Origin: Campylobacter jejuni subsp. jejuni 414
GTDB lineage: Bacteria; Campylobacterota; Campylobacteria; Campylobacterales; Campylobacteraceae
Assembly (NCBI GenBank): GCA_000163995.1
Contig: CM000855.1
Coordinates: 743,387 to 807,386 of the forward strand
Direction: 5' to 3'
DNA length: 64,000 bases
In this document: piece after piece, positions 38,531 through 48,779 of the stretch
How the letters are laid out: each line of letters begins with the position of its first letter
Position numbering within the stretch: the stretch's first letter is position 1
Position numbers and translations under genes: made by a program
Notes under the pieces: generated by a model
What the model was told of the DNA's origin: nothing
Databases searched by the model: none
Seen by the model: only the letters and a program-made list of their open reading frames with translations

Positions 38531-39379
38531 ATGGAATTTTTAAAGAAATTATATAAATTTTCACAGTCTTGGACTGGGACTGTAGTTATTGTTCTTTTGG
38601 TAATTTTTTTCTTCATACAAGCTTTTGTCATTCCTTCTGGTTCTATGAAAAATACCTTACTGGTAGGAGATTTTTTGTTTGTTAAAAAATTTAGCTATGG
38701 TATTCCAACCCCTCATATTCCTTGGTTAGAAATTCCTGTTTTACCAGATTTCAACAAAGATGGACACTTGATAAAAGCACAAGGACCTCAAAGAGGGGAC
38801 ATAGTAGTTTTTAGAAATCCTAGAAATGAAAAAGAACACTTTGTAAAGCGTTGTGTAGGTGCAGGAGGGGATAGGATAGTTTATGCAAATAAAACGCTTT
38901 ATGTAAGAATGAATGAGGGTGATAATTTTATGAGAGAACATTACCCAAATGATCTTGTCACTCTTGGGGGGCAAATTTATGTAAAAGAGCCGTATAAGCA
39001 AAAAGGTATACATTATGATCCAAAAAAAGATATAGAAAATGATATTTTACGCTTTCTTAGCATAGGCGATTTTGCTATGTCTCCAACCTATATTAGAGAA
39101 CTTGGAAATCATATAGGTTTTAGTGGTGGCAATGCTTATGTTTTTGATGTGCCTGAAAATGAATATTTTATGATGGGTGATAATCGTGATTATTCTTATG
39201 ATAGTCGTTTCTGGGGTTCTGTGCCTTATAGATTGATAGTAGGTCAACCTTGGTTTGTGTATTTTTCTTGGGATAAAGATAAAAATGTTCGCTGGGAAAG
39301 GATAGGGCGTTTTGTTGATACTTTAGAAAATGATGAACAATATATCCATGATCATGATGATGAGGATAAATTAAGTTAA
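38531..39379 (+). CDS. lepB: signal peptidase I
   Basis: 282 aa membrane serine protease removing Sec signal peptides. One N-terminal membrane anchor is followed by the catalytic serine in VIPSGSMKNTLLVGD (about residues 35-49), the lysine in HFVKRCVGAGGDRI, and the C-terminal box MMGDNRDYSYDSRFWG. An Asp/His/Glu-rich tail (HDHDDEDKLS) is unusual but harmless. It is 9 bases after folD and ends at a hairpin before convergent moeA. Confidence 0.95.
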   Translation: MEFLKKLYKFSQSWTGTVVIVLLVIFFFIQAFVIPSGSMKNTLLVGDFLFVKKFSYGIPTPHIPWLEIPVLPDFNKDGHLIKAQGPQRGDIVVFRNPRNEKEHFVKRCVGAGGDRIVYANKTLYVRMNEGDNFMREHYPNDLVTLGGQIYVKEPYKQKGIHYDPKKDIENDILRFLSIGDFAMSPTYIRELGNHIGFSGGNAYVFDVPENEYFMMGDNRDYSYDSRFWGSVPYRLIVGQPWFVYFSWDKDKNVRWERIGRFVDTLENDEQYIHDHDDEDKLS

Positions 39380-39403
39380 TGTTTGTGAAAAAACACAAGC
39401 ATT
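39378..39403. terminator. hairpin between convergent lepB and moeA
   Basis: AATGTTTGTG, loop AAAAAA, CACAAGCATT: a 10-bp stem with one G-U pair, followed by ATATTTT on the plus side. It is placed so that it can serve both genes. Confidence 0.65.
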
Positions 39404-40559
39404 ATATTTTCAAAAGCGTGATTTCATCTCCTTTTTTTAATTCGCTTGTGTTTTCTTCACTGATAAGTAAAAACTCGCTTTTAATAAGTGGAAGTATCAT
39501 TCCAGAACCAAATTTATTTTCATTAAATGGTGTGAAAATATCTTTTTCTAAATTTCCTAAGATGAGATTATTTCTTCCGTTTTTAAGTTTTAAATCTATG
39601 CCCATTTTGGCGTAAAATTGTAAAGGATTTTCTAAATTTCCACTTAATAAAGCAATAATTTTTTTAGCAAAAATAAAACAAGAAAGATAAGCTGCCATAG
39701 GATTTCCTGGTAGGATAAGCACTAATTTTTCTTTTTGATAAAGTTTAGTGGGTCTTGCAGGACGTGCTTTTACTCCTTTGAAAATAGCATTAAAACCAAG
39801 TTCATCTAAAGATTTTTCCATAAAATCAGCCTCGCCAACACTTGCACCTCCTGAAGTGATCAAAAGATCAAATTTCGCATTTTTTAAAGCTTTTTTTGTA
39901 TTTATAAAGTCATCTTGAAGGATGCCTAAATAAGAAGCGTTTTCAAGCATAGTTAATAAAGGCAAGGCATTAGCATTATAAATACTTTCTTCATCACATT
40001 CTTGCCAAGGTTCTTTAAGCTCATTTCCGCTTGAAAAAATGCCTATGCGAATTTTTCTTATTACTTCTATTTTATAAAGTCCTTGAGAGGCAAGTAGAGC
40101 GATATGTTTGTCGTTAAGCTTAGTGCCTTTTTCGAGTAAAGGTGCTCCTTTGTTTAATTCTTCTCCTTTGTAACGATAGGCATTGTATCGTTTAGGAAGT
40201 TTTTTAATGATAAGCTTATTATTTTCTATACACTCATCCTCAAGCATTAAAATAGTATCTGCATTTTTGGGCATTTTAGCCCCTGTCATGATTTTGTAGC
40301 ATTCATTTTTACCGATTGTGTGACTATTTTTATCTCCTGTAAAAATAGTACCTTTAATCTCTAAAGCTTCATTTATATCAGTATAATTAAAAGCATAACC
40401 ATCAAGAGCAGCATTATCAAAACTTGGTAAATTTTTTGTAGCGTATAAATCCTTAGCTAAAAATCTATCTTTTGCCTCTTCAAGGCTGATAAGTTCGCTT
40501 TCATTTAGACACGAAATTTGTTTTTCTAAGTCTTTTAAGGTTTCAAAGATATTTTTCAT
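39402..40559 (-). CDS. moeA: molybdopterin molybdenumtransferase MoeA
   Basis: Inserts molybdate into molybdopterin. 385 aa with the four-domain MoeA layout: [15 protein letters not shown], then [16 protein letters not shown], the MoCF domain [20 protein letters not shown], and [14 protein letters not shown]. It is coupled to murA by a 4-base overlap. Together with mobB at 25 kb it serves Mo/W enzymes such as formate dehydrogenase or nitrate reductase, encoded elsewhere. Confidence 0.94.
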   Translation of the reverse strand: MKNIFETLKDLEKQISCLNESELISLEEAKDRFLAKDLYATKNLPSFDNAALDGYAFNYTDINEALEIKGTIFTGDKNSHTIGKNECYKIMTGAKMPKNADTILMLEDECIENNKLIIKKLPKRYNAYRYKGEELNKGAPLLEKGTKLNDKHIALLASQGLYKIEVIRKIRIGIFSSGNELKEPWQECDEESIYNANALPLLTMLENASYLGILQDDFINTKKALKNAKFDLLITSGGASVGEADFMEKSLDELGFNAIFKGVKARPARPTKLYQKEKLVLILPGNPMAAYLSCFIFAKKIIALLSGNLENPLQFYAKMGIDLKLKNGRNNLILGNLEKDIFTPFNENKFGSGMILPLIKSEFLLISEENTSELKKGDEITLLKI

Positions 40560-41812
40560 TCTTCAAGCCTTGTGATTTTCACGCCTAAGCTTTTAAATTT
40601 TTCTTCTAAATTTTCATAACCTCTATCAAGATGATAAATTCTATGCACTTTGCTTGTGCCTTTAGCTGCAAGAGCGGCTAAGATAAGTGCTGAAGAAGCA
40701 CGCAAATCTGTAGCCATAACATCAGCTGCATTAAGTTCTTTTCCACCTACTATAGTGGCAATATGTCCGTTAAGTTTGATATCTGCACCCATTCTTAAAA
40801 GCTCGCTTACATGCATAAAGCGATTTTCAAATAGTCTTTCATCAATGATACTTGTCCCATTGGTCTTTAAAGCTAGTGCCATAAATTGTGCTTGCATATC
40901 AGTTGGAAAGCCTGGATATTCGCTTGTCATGATCTCTATAGGTTTGATTTCTTTAGCAGGAAGTAAGGTGATGCTATCTTCTTTGATTAAAGTTTCAAAA
41001 CCCATTTGATGAAGTTTTGCTAAAACTGCACTTAAATGCGAAGCATTAACTTTATCTAAGGTGATTTTAGAATTTGTGATAGCTCCAGCACAAAGATAAG
41101 TTCCTGCTTCAATTCTATCAGGTATAACACTAAATTCTTTAATTTCTAAAAGTTCTTTATCAGTGCCATAAATTTCAAGCTCATCTGTACCTATACCCTT
41201 GATATCAAGCCCTGCGTTTTTTAAAATTTCGCAAAGTTGAACTACTTCAGGCTCTTTTGCAACATTTAAAAGTTTAGTTTTACCTTTAGCTAAAGCCGCT
41301 GCCATGATAATATTTTCACTACCTGTAACAGTGATTTTATCAAAAAGAATTTCATTGCCTTTTAAATTTCCACTAGCTACAACATAGCCTTGTTTGATTT
41401 GTATATTTGCTCCCATTTTTTCTAAGGCTAAAAGATGCAAATCAATAGGCCTTTGCCCTATCGCACATCCTCCAGGTAAAGATACTTCACAATGTCCAAA
41501 ACGAGCAAGCAAAGGTCCTAAAGTAAGTATAGAAGCACGCATTTTACGCACAATGTCATATTTGGCTATAGTTTGATTAAGAGTGCTTGTATTTAATAAA
41601 GCAGTATTATTTTGAAAATTTACCTTAGCTCCTAAATTTTCTAGTAAAGATATAAGAGTTTTTATATCAGCTACATTAGGAATATTGTTTATTTTTACTT
41701 CATTTTTAGCAAGTATACTTGAAACGATTAAAGGTAGGGCAGCATTTTTTGCCCCACTTATCGTAACATTTCCACTTAGGTGATTTATACCTTCGATTTC
41801 TAAATAAGTCAT
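40556..41812 (-). CDS. murA: UDP-N-acetylglucosamine 1-carboxyvinyltransferase
   Basis: First committed step of peptidoglycan synthesis. 418 aa. The substrate lysine/asparagine segment is [17 protein letters not shown] (about residues 19-35). The catalytic, fosfomycin-reactive position is in [15 protein letters not shown] and still a cysteine. It overlaps moeA by 4 bases. Confidence 0.96.
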   Translation of the reverse strand: MTYLEIEGINHLSGNVTISGAKNAALPLIVSSILAKNEVKINNIPNVADIKTLISLLENLGAKVNFQNNTALLNTSTLNQTIAKYDIVRKMRASILTLGPLLARFGHCEVSLPGGCAIGQRPIDLHLLALEKMGANIQIKQGYVVASGNLKGNEILFDKITVTGSENIIMAAALAKGKTKLLNVAKEPEVVQLCEILKNAGLDIKGIGTDELEIYGTDKELLEIKEFSVIPDRIEAGTYLCAGAITNSKITLDKVNASHLSAVLAKLHQMGFETLIKEDSITLLPAKEIKPIEIMTSEYPGFPTDMQAQFMALALKTNGTSIIDERLFENRFMHVSELLRMGADIKLNGHIATIVGGKELNAADVMATDLRASSALILAALAAKGTSKVHRIYHLDRGYENLEEKFKSLGVKITRLEE

Positions 41813-41947
41813 TACAAGTAACCTTATTTTAATTTTTAAAACTTAATTATACATTTTTAAACTTTGTAAAAGTTTATTATTTTTTTGGTTTTATAATCCT
41901 TGAATGCATGTTTATAAGATATTTTTCTAGTAATGTTAATTTGGAGT

Positions 41948-41970
41948 GCAAAGCCATAAAAAGGCTTTGC
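41948..41970 (-). terminator. hairpin downstream of the autotransporter remnant
   Basis: GCAAAGCC, loop of 7, GGCTTTGC lies 22 bases past the autotransporter stop on the minus strand. The stem is strong but there is no clear U-run. Confidence 0.5.
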
Positions 41971-41991
41971 AAAGGAGAATTCTTGGATAAG

Positions 41992-44342
41992 TTAGAATTG
42001 ATATTTAAGACCGATGTTTCCGCTTAAATAAGTTTCACTTTCATCATTTACTTTACCACCTAAAAGATGTTTAACACCTGCTGAGAAAGTAAAAGCCCAT
42101 TGATTTTTAATATTAACATCTCCACCTACTATAAATGAGCCATAAGTTTTTTTCTTATCACTTCCATTGATAGTAAATGAAGTCGGGCTTCCTAAAAATC
42201 TAGCTGTATAATTATCTTTTGAAGTGATTATGTATTGCTCAATTTTTACTGTACATAGATATAACTTTCTTTTGAAAGGTATTTTCTAAATTTAACATCT
42301 AGTATCAAAACTAGATTGTGATTGAGCATATGCACCATTTTCATTATAATCAGGTGTAAAAGAATAATAAATGCTAAAGGCCTTGATATAAAAATCATTT
42401 CTAACCATAAGTTCCACTAGCACCTAAGAATTTTCTAGTAAAATCAGATGAATTTGTTGTTCCAGCTATAAATCTATCCTGATCAGTCCAGCCAAATTGT
42501 GCGTAACCTTTAAAGTCAAATTCGCTATTGCCATAAAGTGTTCTTGAGTATAAGCCAAGTTGTAAGTTATCGCTTTCTTGTTTTGCTGTGTTAGTTTTAA
42601 TTTCTGAATTTGCATAGGTTAAATAAACTCCTAATATAGTATCTTCTCCCACTAAACGATCATAACCCACGCTTACACCGTATAAAGCACCACTTTTACT
42701 ATCGATAATATTAGCACCACCGATTACATTTGCCCATACATTATTATCATAACTTCTTGCACCATAAGCGTATTGAGAGTCGCTAGCAATTCCATTTCCT
42801 GTTGCAAATTTTGCTCCTTCTAAAGAAGCTACATTCATGGTTGAATAAGGATTGCTAAATTTAGCCAAACGATTTGATATAGACATATCATTTGACATAT
42901 TGATAGCGCCAATAGGACCGTTTAGAGCTGAATTTCCTGCATTAGATTGTGCTGCTCTTTCTATGTCGTTGATTACTTTACCATTAGCAAAGATATAATC
43001 AGCTGTTCCAGCTAATTTTCCACCCACGTTAGATTCAGCTAAAGAAGCAAAAATTCGTCCTTTTTGTCCCGCTCTGATATCAAAATTAGGATTATTGATT
43101 TTAGCATTTAGATTAGCTGTTTTGTTTTTGACTTGTTCGATGAGTTTGTTGTATTCTGCTAAACGATTATTAAGTTCGCTTAGAGTTTTTTTATCGTTTT
43201 CAAGTTGTTTTACAGCTGCATCATAGGTTGCTTGAGCTGTTTTGATTTCGTCTTGTTTACCTCCTTGATTGGCTTTATCAAGTTCAGTTTTTACCGCATC
43301 TCTGTTATCTTTAAAAATTCCGCTTTCTACTTTATTCTCAACCTTATAAAGTGTCTCTAAACTGTTTTTTTGTGTTGTAAATTCTGTTTTAATAGCTGTG
43401 TTTAACGTATCAAAATCAACTCTATTATTATCTCTCATAGCAGAAAAACCTCCACTGACATAAAAAGACTATTGCCTTTTTGAACGAGTTCTATTCCATA
43501 AAGATTGCTTAGATTAGTTGATGGTGCAATAATATCAAAATTAGCTATAGTGCCTACTCCACCTGCATAATTTCTATCCACAAGATTAGAAGAGATATTC
43601 ACTAATGGATTGCGAAGGTTTAAGAGTCCCTTGTTACCACTGCTAGCATCTGTAAAGCTTTTAGTCGCATCTGAACCATTTACAAAACCCCCAGAAGCAC
43701 TCATGATATAAAAACCATCGCTAGTTACACGGCTTAGATCTAATACTACAGCTTCAAATTCTGTATTGCTAGCAGTCACTTTTCCATTGACATTAAAATT
43801 AGCGTTTCCAAAGTTTGCAACGCTACTACTAGTAAGTTTTAAATCTCCATTGATAGCTAAAGAACCATTAAGGTTTCTATTAAAGTATGCTCCATTAGCT
43901 ACATCTATATTTGCATTGCTTAATTCTACGCCATTTTTAGCATTGATAGTGCTTGCACCATTAGTAGCAATGATACTTGCTGCCTCTTGGTTAGCAATTC
44001 CTGTAAAAGTCAATTTATCTGCTGTAAGATCAAAACTATAGCCATCACCTAAAGAAGCTTTTTGAGCAGTATCTCCTATGAATTTTAATTCACCGCTTTG
44101 ATTTGCTCCTGCTTTATATAGTAAGATGTTTGATTTTATTTTCGTCTGTAAGTTTGGTTTTACCAAGTTCAGTTTTTACTTCATCACCTGTGTTAAATTC
44201 GTAAGTGTAACGATTAGGATTGTTTTTATCTGCGTTTAGCTTAGTGTCATCATTGACTTCAGCTGCATAAAGCCCCCCCCCCGTGGGCAACTATAAAACT
44301 TGCTGCGATTGCAGAAAGCATGATCGATTTATGATGTTTCAT
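41992..44342 (-). pseudogene. decayed phase-variable autotransporter (type V secretion)
   Basis: Starts at ATG 44342 after AAGGAG with signal peptide MKHHKSIMLSAIAASFIVAH, immediately followed by a G10 tract (44273-44282) that puts the gene out of frame; nine G would continue into LYAAEVNDDTKLNADKN. Further breaks occur near 44110-44160, 43440-43470, 42401-42420 and 42240-42300. The passenger fragment (43435-44166) and a linker/barrel fragment (42401-43438) stay open. The last ~80 codons encode beta-barrel strands ending GNIGLKYQF, the classic outer-membrane C terminus. Expected intact length is about 780 aa. It resembles the CapA/CapB adhesin type but is a separate locus. True decay is likely. 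Confidence 0.85.
44273..44282 (-). repeat. poly-G/C contingency tract (10 bases)
   Basis: Ten C on the plus strand (ten G in the coding sense) at codons ~21-24 of the autotransporter, right after the signal peptide. G tracts of 8 or more are the standard phase-variation switches of C. jejuni. The count shown is the OFF state; 9 or 12 would read on. Confidence 0.9.
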
Positions 44343-44479
44343 AAATAACTCCTTTTTAAAATATTAAAACAAACGTATATTACCATAAAAACTATTAAGA
44401 AAACAAGTGTTATTTATAGAAAATAAATATTTTTTAATTATTTTATTATCTAAAAAATATAAAAAACAAATATTTTTAA

Positions 44480-45046
44480 TCAAGTCTTCATAAAATTTTT
44501 AAGTATTTTTTTACCCTTTTGAGTTAAAACCGCTTCAGGGTGAAATTGCAATCCATAAATAGGATATTTTTTATGCTTGATAGCCATAATAATATTTTCT
44601 GAATTATGGGCTAAAATTTTACATTTTTTAGGCATAGAACTAATATATAAAGAATGGTATAAACAAATTTTAATTTCTTTTTTTATACCTTTGAAAATAG
44701 GATCTTTTTTAAAGTAAAGCTTAGAAGTTTTGCCGTGCATAGGATTTTGCATTTTAGAAATCGTACCACCAAAAATTTCAGCTATACATTGGTGTCCTAA
44801 GCATATGCCTAAAATTCTTTTATTTTTTGTAAAATATTTGATTGCTTTTAAGCTTAATTTGGATTCTTTTGGTGAATGAGGACCAGGAGAGATAATAAGA
44901 TGGGTAAAATCAAATTTTTCTAATTCTTTAGCTTTTTTAAAAGTATCATTTTTTATCACTTTACACTCAAAACCAAGCTCTTTAAGATAATAAACAATGG
45001 TATAGCTAAAAGAATCATAATTATCGATAAATAAAATCTTTTTCAT
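44480..45046 (-). CDS. pabA: aminodeoxychorismate synthase amidotransferase subunit
   Basis: 188 aa class-I glutamine amidotransferase. The nucleophile is in ILGICLGHQCIAEIFGG (about residues 75-91) and the His-Glu pair in LQFHPEAVLTQKG. It could in principle also serve anthranilate synthase, but the overlap with pabB assigns it to folate. The stop lies 137 bases from the autotransporter start, a gap holding that gene's promoter (TAATAT near 44370). Confidence 0.92.
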   Translation of the reverse strand: MKKILFIDNYDSFSYTIVYYLKELGFECKVIKNDTFKKAKELEKFDFTHLIISPGPHSPKESKLSLKAIKYFTKNKRILGICLGHQCIAEIFGGTISKMQNPMHGKTSKLYFKKDPIFKGIKKEIKICLYHSLYISSMPKKCKILAHNSENIIMAIKHKKYPIYGLQFHPEAVLTQKGKKILKNFMKT

Positions 45047-46829
45047 TGTAATTTTACCTTTTTTAAACCACGCACAGAGTTAATACAATAAATATTTTCT
45101 GCTTCGATCAAATCCTGCTTGGATAATGTTTTTTCTTTTATTAAGTTAAGATCAATCAAGAAATTTCTATATACGCCATTTAACATACCGCTTTGAATTT
45201 TTGGAGTATAAAATTGAGTGTTTTTTTCTAGGATGAGATTGGTTCTTGATCCTTCGCAAAGTTCATCTTTTTCGTTAAAAAAAGCTATATCATAGCACAA
45301 GTTTTGCTGCCATTTGTATGCGTGTTTGTTGTAAAAAGTGCGTAAAGAACTTTTATGATAAAGATTGTCACTTTTTGAGTGAATTTTTTCATCGCTTAAA
45401 AGAAGAATATTATTTAAGTTTTGCTTTAAGGTGCTTTGCTGAAATTCGTAATTTCCATCTTTGTATAAAACAAGTTTTAAAATCCCTTCTTTGTGAGGAT
45501 TTTTAAAGGGTAGGGTAAAATTATAAAATAAAGAATGTTTTTTATGAAAAATTTTCTCATTGAGTTTGAAAAGTGTAAAATTTTGATATTCTTTATAAGA
45601 ACTTTTTTGATTTAAAATATCATAAAAATCTTTGAAGATATTGTGAGTGTTAAAATTAAATTTGAGGGCTGAATTTATAAGCCTTAGTAAATGTTCTTTT
45701 AAGAATAAAATTTGGGAATTTTTAAAATACATCGTTTCAAAAAGATAAAAATTACAAGGATTTAAAATCGCACTCTTAAGTTTTAATTCTTCAAATTCAT
45801 CTTTTAAATTTGAGTCCCAAACTAAACCACTGCCTACACTATAAGCATAAATTTTATTTTGTTTTTCTAAGGTGCGTATGGCTACGCTAAATTTGCTTTT
45901 ATTTTTATGTATAAAACCTATGGTTCCACAGTAAATACCACGATCTCTTTGCTCTAGTTCTTTGATAAATTTTATGCTTTCAAGTTTTGGTGCACCTGTA
46001 ATAGAACCACAAGGAAAAAGGGCTTTGAAAATTTGATATAAAGAAGTATTTTTTTTAAGTTTTCCTTGGATACTTGAAGTCATTTGGTGTAAAGTAGGGT
46101 GACTTTGAATTTCAAAAAGCTTGGTTTTTAAACTTTTTTTTATGATGATTTTTGAAAGATCATTGCGTAAAAGATCACAAATCATAACATTTTCACTAAG
46201 ATTTTTTATATCATTTTGTAAGAAAATTTTATTTTCTTCATCTTTTATAGGATCTTTATCACGCTTAATTGTGCCTTTCATGGGTTTTGTAATTATTTTT
46301 CTTTTTTTGGTTTTGAAAAAAAGCTCAGGAGAAAAAGATAGAATTTCTCTTTTCTCGTCTTTTATGAAAGCTTTAAATTCAGTATCTTGTCTAGAAAGTA
46401 AAAGCTTAAAAAGTTCAAAAGAATCCATTTTGCTACGAAATTTAAAATTTTGAGTGAGGTTGATTTGATAAACTCTTCCTTTAGAAATCGCCTTTTTAAC
46501 TTTGATGAAATTTTCTTCATAATTGTCTTGATCTAAGAAATTTATAAATTCAGGAATAAATTTTTCTTCATCGATTTTTTTCTTTTTGAAATTTTTTTCT
46601 TTTTTTAAAGGCAAATATAGATAAATAAGCTTTTTTGCTTGCGAAATTTTTATCTTGAAAATACTTATATAACTCATAATCAGCAAGCATTAAAATATAA
46701 AAATCATTTTTATATTTTTCTATAAATTTAAAGCATTTTTTTGCTTTCCTTATGATTAAAAGCCTTTAAAATATGTTTTAAATCATAATAAAAATACTCG
46801 CCAAAAACAGCATAATTTTCAAGAGTCAC
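45043..46829 (-). CDS. pabB: aminodeoxychorismate synthase fused to aminodeoxychorismate lyase, two N-terminal frameshifts
   Basis: The N-terminal ~345 residues are a chorismate-binding PabB domain (GRVYQINLTQNF, MKGTIKRD, LFPCGSITGAPKLESIKFI, GIYCGTIGFI). The C-terminal ~235 residues are a PabC-type PLP lyase (ETMYFKNSQILFLKEHLLRL, DELCEGSRTNLIL, SGMLNGVYR), so one chain can take chorismate to p-aminobenzoate with PabA. The long frame opens only from TTG 46686. Better is GTG 46829 (TLENYAVFGEYFYYDLKHIL), with slips at T7 46736-46742 and T6 46631-46636; removing one base from each gives 594 aa. GTG 46829 overlaps the xerH stop. Confidence 0.9.
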
Positions 46830-47883
46830 TTAATTCCTTTGCAACTTGTGCGGCAAGTTTTAATTTATCATTATCAAAATGAGTATAAATTCTTGAGGTA
46901 TTTAAGCTTGCATGTCCTAAAGCTTCTTGAACCAAAACCAAATCTTTTTGTTTTTTATAAAGTAGGGTGGCAAAAGTATGACGCAACATATGAGCGCCAT
47001 TTTTTTGTTTGCGAATTCCTGCACGAAATAAAAGTTGTTCTACTATGCGACTGACATAAGATTGGGTAAGTGGGGTGCCTTTTTTATTGACAAAAAGTAG
47101 GGCGTCTTTGCTCATATAATTAATACTTACATTTTTAAGCAAATCATAAATAAGTTCTTTTTTTATCATTACAATACGATATTTATTACCTTTTGCTCTT
47201 ATTCTTATAATATAAAGGTCGTTTTCCTCGCTAATATCACCCATTTTTATGTTGATAGCTTCACTTACCCGTATGCCTGTAAAAATGATGATTTTAATAA
47301 TGAGTTTATTGCGTATAGTATTGCTTCTAAAATCCACATTTTCAATAGCATCAAGAAATTTTTTAAGTTCTTCTTCACTCATAAATTCAGGTAATTTTAC
47401 TCCTTTAGATCCCGCTATACCTGCCCAGTTTTTGAGATTAATATCAAAAATATGTGCTTTTTCATCTTCTTCATTTTGCTTGTCTAAAAAATCAAAAAAA
47501 TTAATCACGGCAATACGGTAATTTTTTTTACTCGCATCTGATAAAGCACCTGTTATGCTTGCTAAAACTTCTACAATGAGTTCTTCATCAATCTGTTTTA
47601 AAGAATAAAGTTTATAAAAATTTAAATATTCAAAAACTTTTTTCAAAGGATTAAAATAAGTATTGACTCCACTTAAGCCAGCATTTCTTGCTTTTTTTAC
47701 TAAGGCATCAAGCTCTTCAATATTTTTTACACCTTTTGTAAGAGCAAAATTAACCTCTGCTAAAGCTTGTGGATTTTTTAACTCCTTGTTAGATAGTGAG
47801 TTGAGTTTAAATTTGACATATTTTACTAGCCAAAATAAGAATGATTTTTCAAAATTTTCTTCACAATCTAAAGGGTATTTCAT
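46819..47883 (-). CDS. xerH: tyrosine recombinase XerH (single-recombinase chromosome dimer resolution)
   Basis: 354 aa. An N-terminal SAM-like DNA-binding domain is followed by the catalytic domain with the full residue set: R in GIRVSEAINIKMGD, K in AKGNKYRIVMIKK, H-x-x-R in HMLRHTFATLLYKK, H in LGHASLNTSRIY, and the nucleophilic Tyr in IYTHF. In epsilonproteobacteria one such enzyme replaces XerC/XerD and acts at the terminus with FtsK, also in this window. The stop overlaps the pabB GTG start. Candidate dif-like sites lie just upstream. Confidence 0.93.
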   Translation of the reverse strand: MKYPLDCEENFEKSFLFWLVKYVKFKLNSLSNKELKNPQALAEVNFALTKGVKNIEELDALVKKARNAGLSGVNTYFNPLKKVFEYLNFYKLYSLKQIDEELIVEVLASITGALSDASKKNYRIAVINFFDFLDKQNEEDEKAHIFDINLKNWAGIAGSKGVKLPEFMSEEELKKFLDAIENVDFRSNTIRNKLIIKIIIFTGIRVSEAINIKMGDISEENDLYIIRIRAKGNKYRIVMIKKELIYDLLKNVSINYMSKDALLFVNKKGTPLTQSYVSRIVEQLLFRAGIRKQKNGAHMLRHTFATLLYKKQKDLVLVQEALGHASLNTSRIYTHFDNDKLKLAAQVAKELSDS

Positions 47884-47975
47884 AAAAACTTTTCCTAAAT
47901 TTTGAAATTTTAGCTTTTAACTAAAAAAGGTATTTTAATATTAACTTGGTAAAAAAAAGCTTTTTTTGAAAAGTT

Positions 47976-48002
47976 TGTTTTTATATGCAATATATAAAAA
48001 CA
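47976..48002. repeat. perfect 11-bp inverted repeat with 5-base spacer upstream of xerH
   Basis: Arms TGTTTTTATAT and ATATAAAAACA flank GCAAT, about 93 bases upstream of the xerH start. Two 11-bp arms around a short centre is the geometry of a dif-type recombination site; an operator for xerH is the alternative. Confidence 0.5.
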
Positions 48003-48085
48003 TTAAAATATTTTTATTAAATAAATCTTATGTAAAGCATAAAAAGATATGATAAAAGGTAAAAATATGTAAAATTTATAATTTT

Positions 48086-48112
48086 GTATTGAAAACTATA
48101 ATTTTCAAACTT
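48086..48112. other. candidate dif site for XerH
   Basis: Core TTGAAAA, centre CTATAA, TTTTCAA (48089-48108) within imperfect outer arms (GTA...ACT). A 6-base centre with GAAAA/TTTTC inner arms resembles my recollection of the epsilonproteobacterial dif (difH) consensus, and it lies about 205 bases from xerH, where difH is often reported. Alternative: chance symmetry in AT-rich DNA. Confidence 0.4.
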
Positions 48113-48473
48113 TTTTATATATACTAGAATTATTCTACTTTGATATGAATTAAATTACTATTTTTACATACTCTTATCATTTTACTTTCTGAGTGAAATA
48201 AACTTATCCATAAAATATAATGTAAAAAATTGATTATTTTGTTTTGTAAATTAAAATTATATTTTACTTTCTTTGAAAGCTATTAAAAATTAAATTATTT
48301 TACATAATTATTAAAATATATATCAAAATGATAATTTATACATTAAATTTTTACTACCCTATTTTTGATTTTTAACCAATATAAATAAAAATTTTTTAAG
48401 AATATTTTTATAATTGTTGTTATATAAAAACTTAAATAAAAAGTTTTACTAAATTTAAATTTTAAGGAAAATC

Positions 48474-48779
48474 ATGAAATTTTTAATAAAATTTGCAAGA
48501 TCCATTGTTGTGTTTGCTTTTAGTGCTAGCGCATTGAACGAAGGTAAAAAATATGTAATTCTTAAAACCCTTGATAATTTGTTGATTGAAATTTTTTCCT
48601 ATTATTGTACACATTGTTATAATTATCATAAATTTAATATCATGGGTAAGGTTAAGAAAAAATTACCTAATTTAACTTATAAATTTTTATGCTACAAGTT
48701 CATGGGAGATTATGGAAAACTTCTTAAAAATTCCAAGATTTTAATTAAAATTGTTGAAGAATTTAGCAAACAAAAATGA
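48474..48779 (+). pseudogene. dsbA2: dsbA2 remnant with internal deletion
   Basis: 101 aa open frame related to the intact DsbA at 49794. It keeps the N-terminal strand and the thioredoxin-type site IFSYYCTHCYNYHKF, then reads on to about MGDYGKLL and jumps to a typical DsbA C-terminal helix ([13 protein letters not shown]). The middle ~110 residues, including the helical insert and the cis-Pro loop, are missing in frame. It is unlikely to be an active oxidoreductase. Its TGA overlaps the dsbB ATG (ATGA), so translation through it may still drive dsbB. Confidence 0.75.

Larger units (their letters stand above)
47906..48473. other. 568-base AT-rich intergenic region between divergent xerH and dsbA2
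   Basis: No gene seen on either strand. It contains the two inverted repeats listed separately, at 47976-48002 and 48086-48112. Near the right end it must hold the promoter of the dsbA2-dsbB pair (AAGGAA ribosome site at 48467). GATAAT-type hexamers near 48330 might suit Fur binding, but I cannot judge this by eye. Confidence 0.5.

Noticed and set aside
48300-48345. Possible Fur box upstream of dsbA2
   Set aside because: Only loose GATAAT-like hexamers in very AT-rich DNA; not distinguishable from background by eye.
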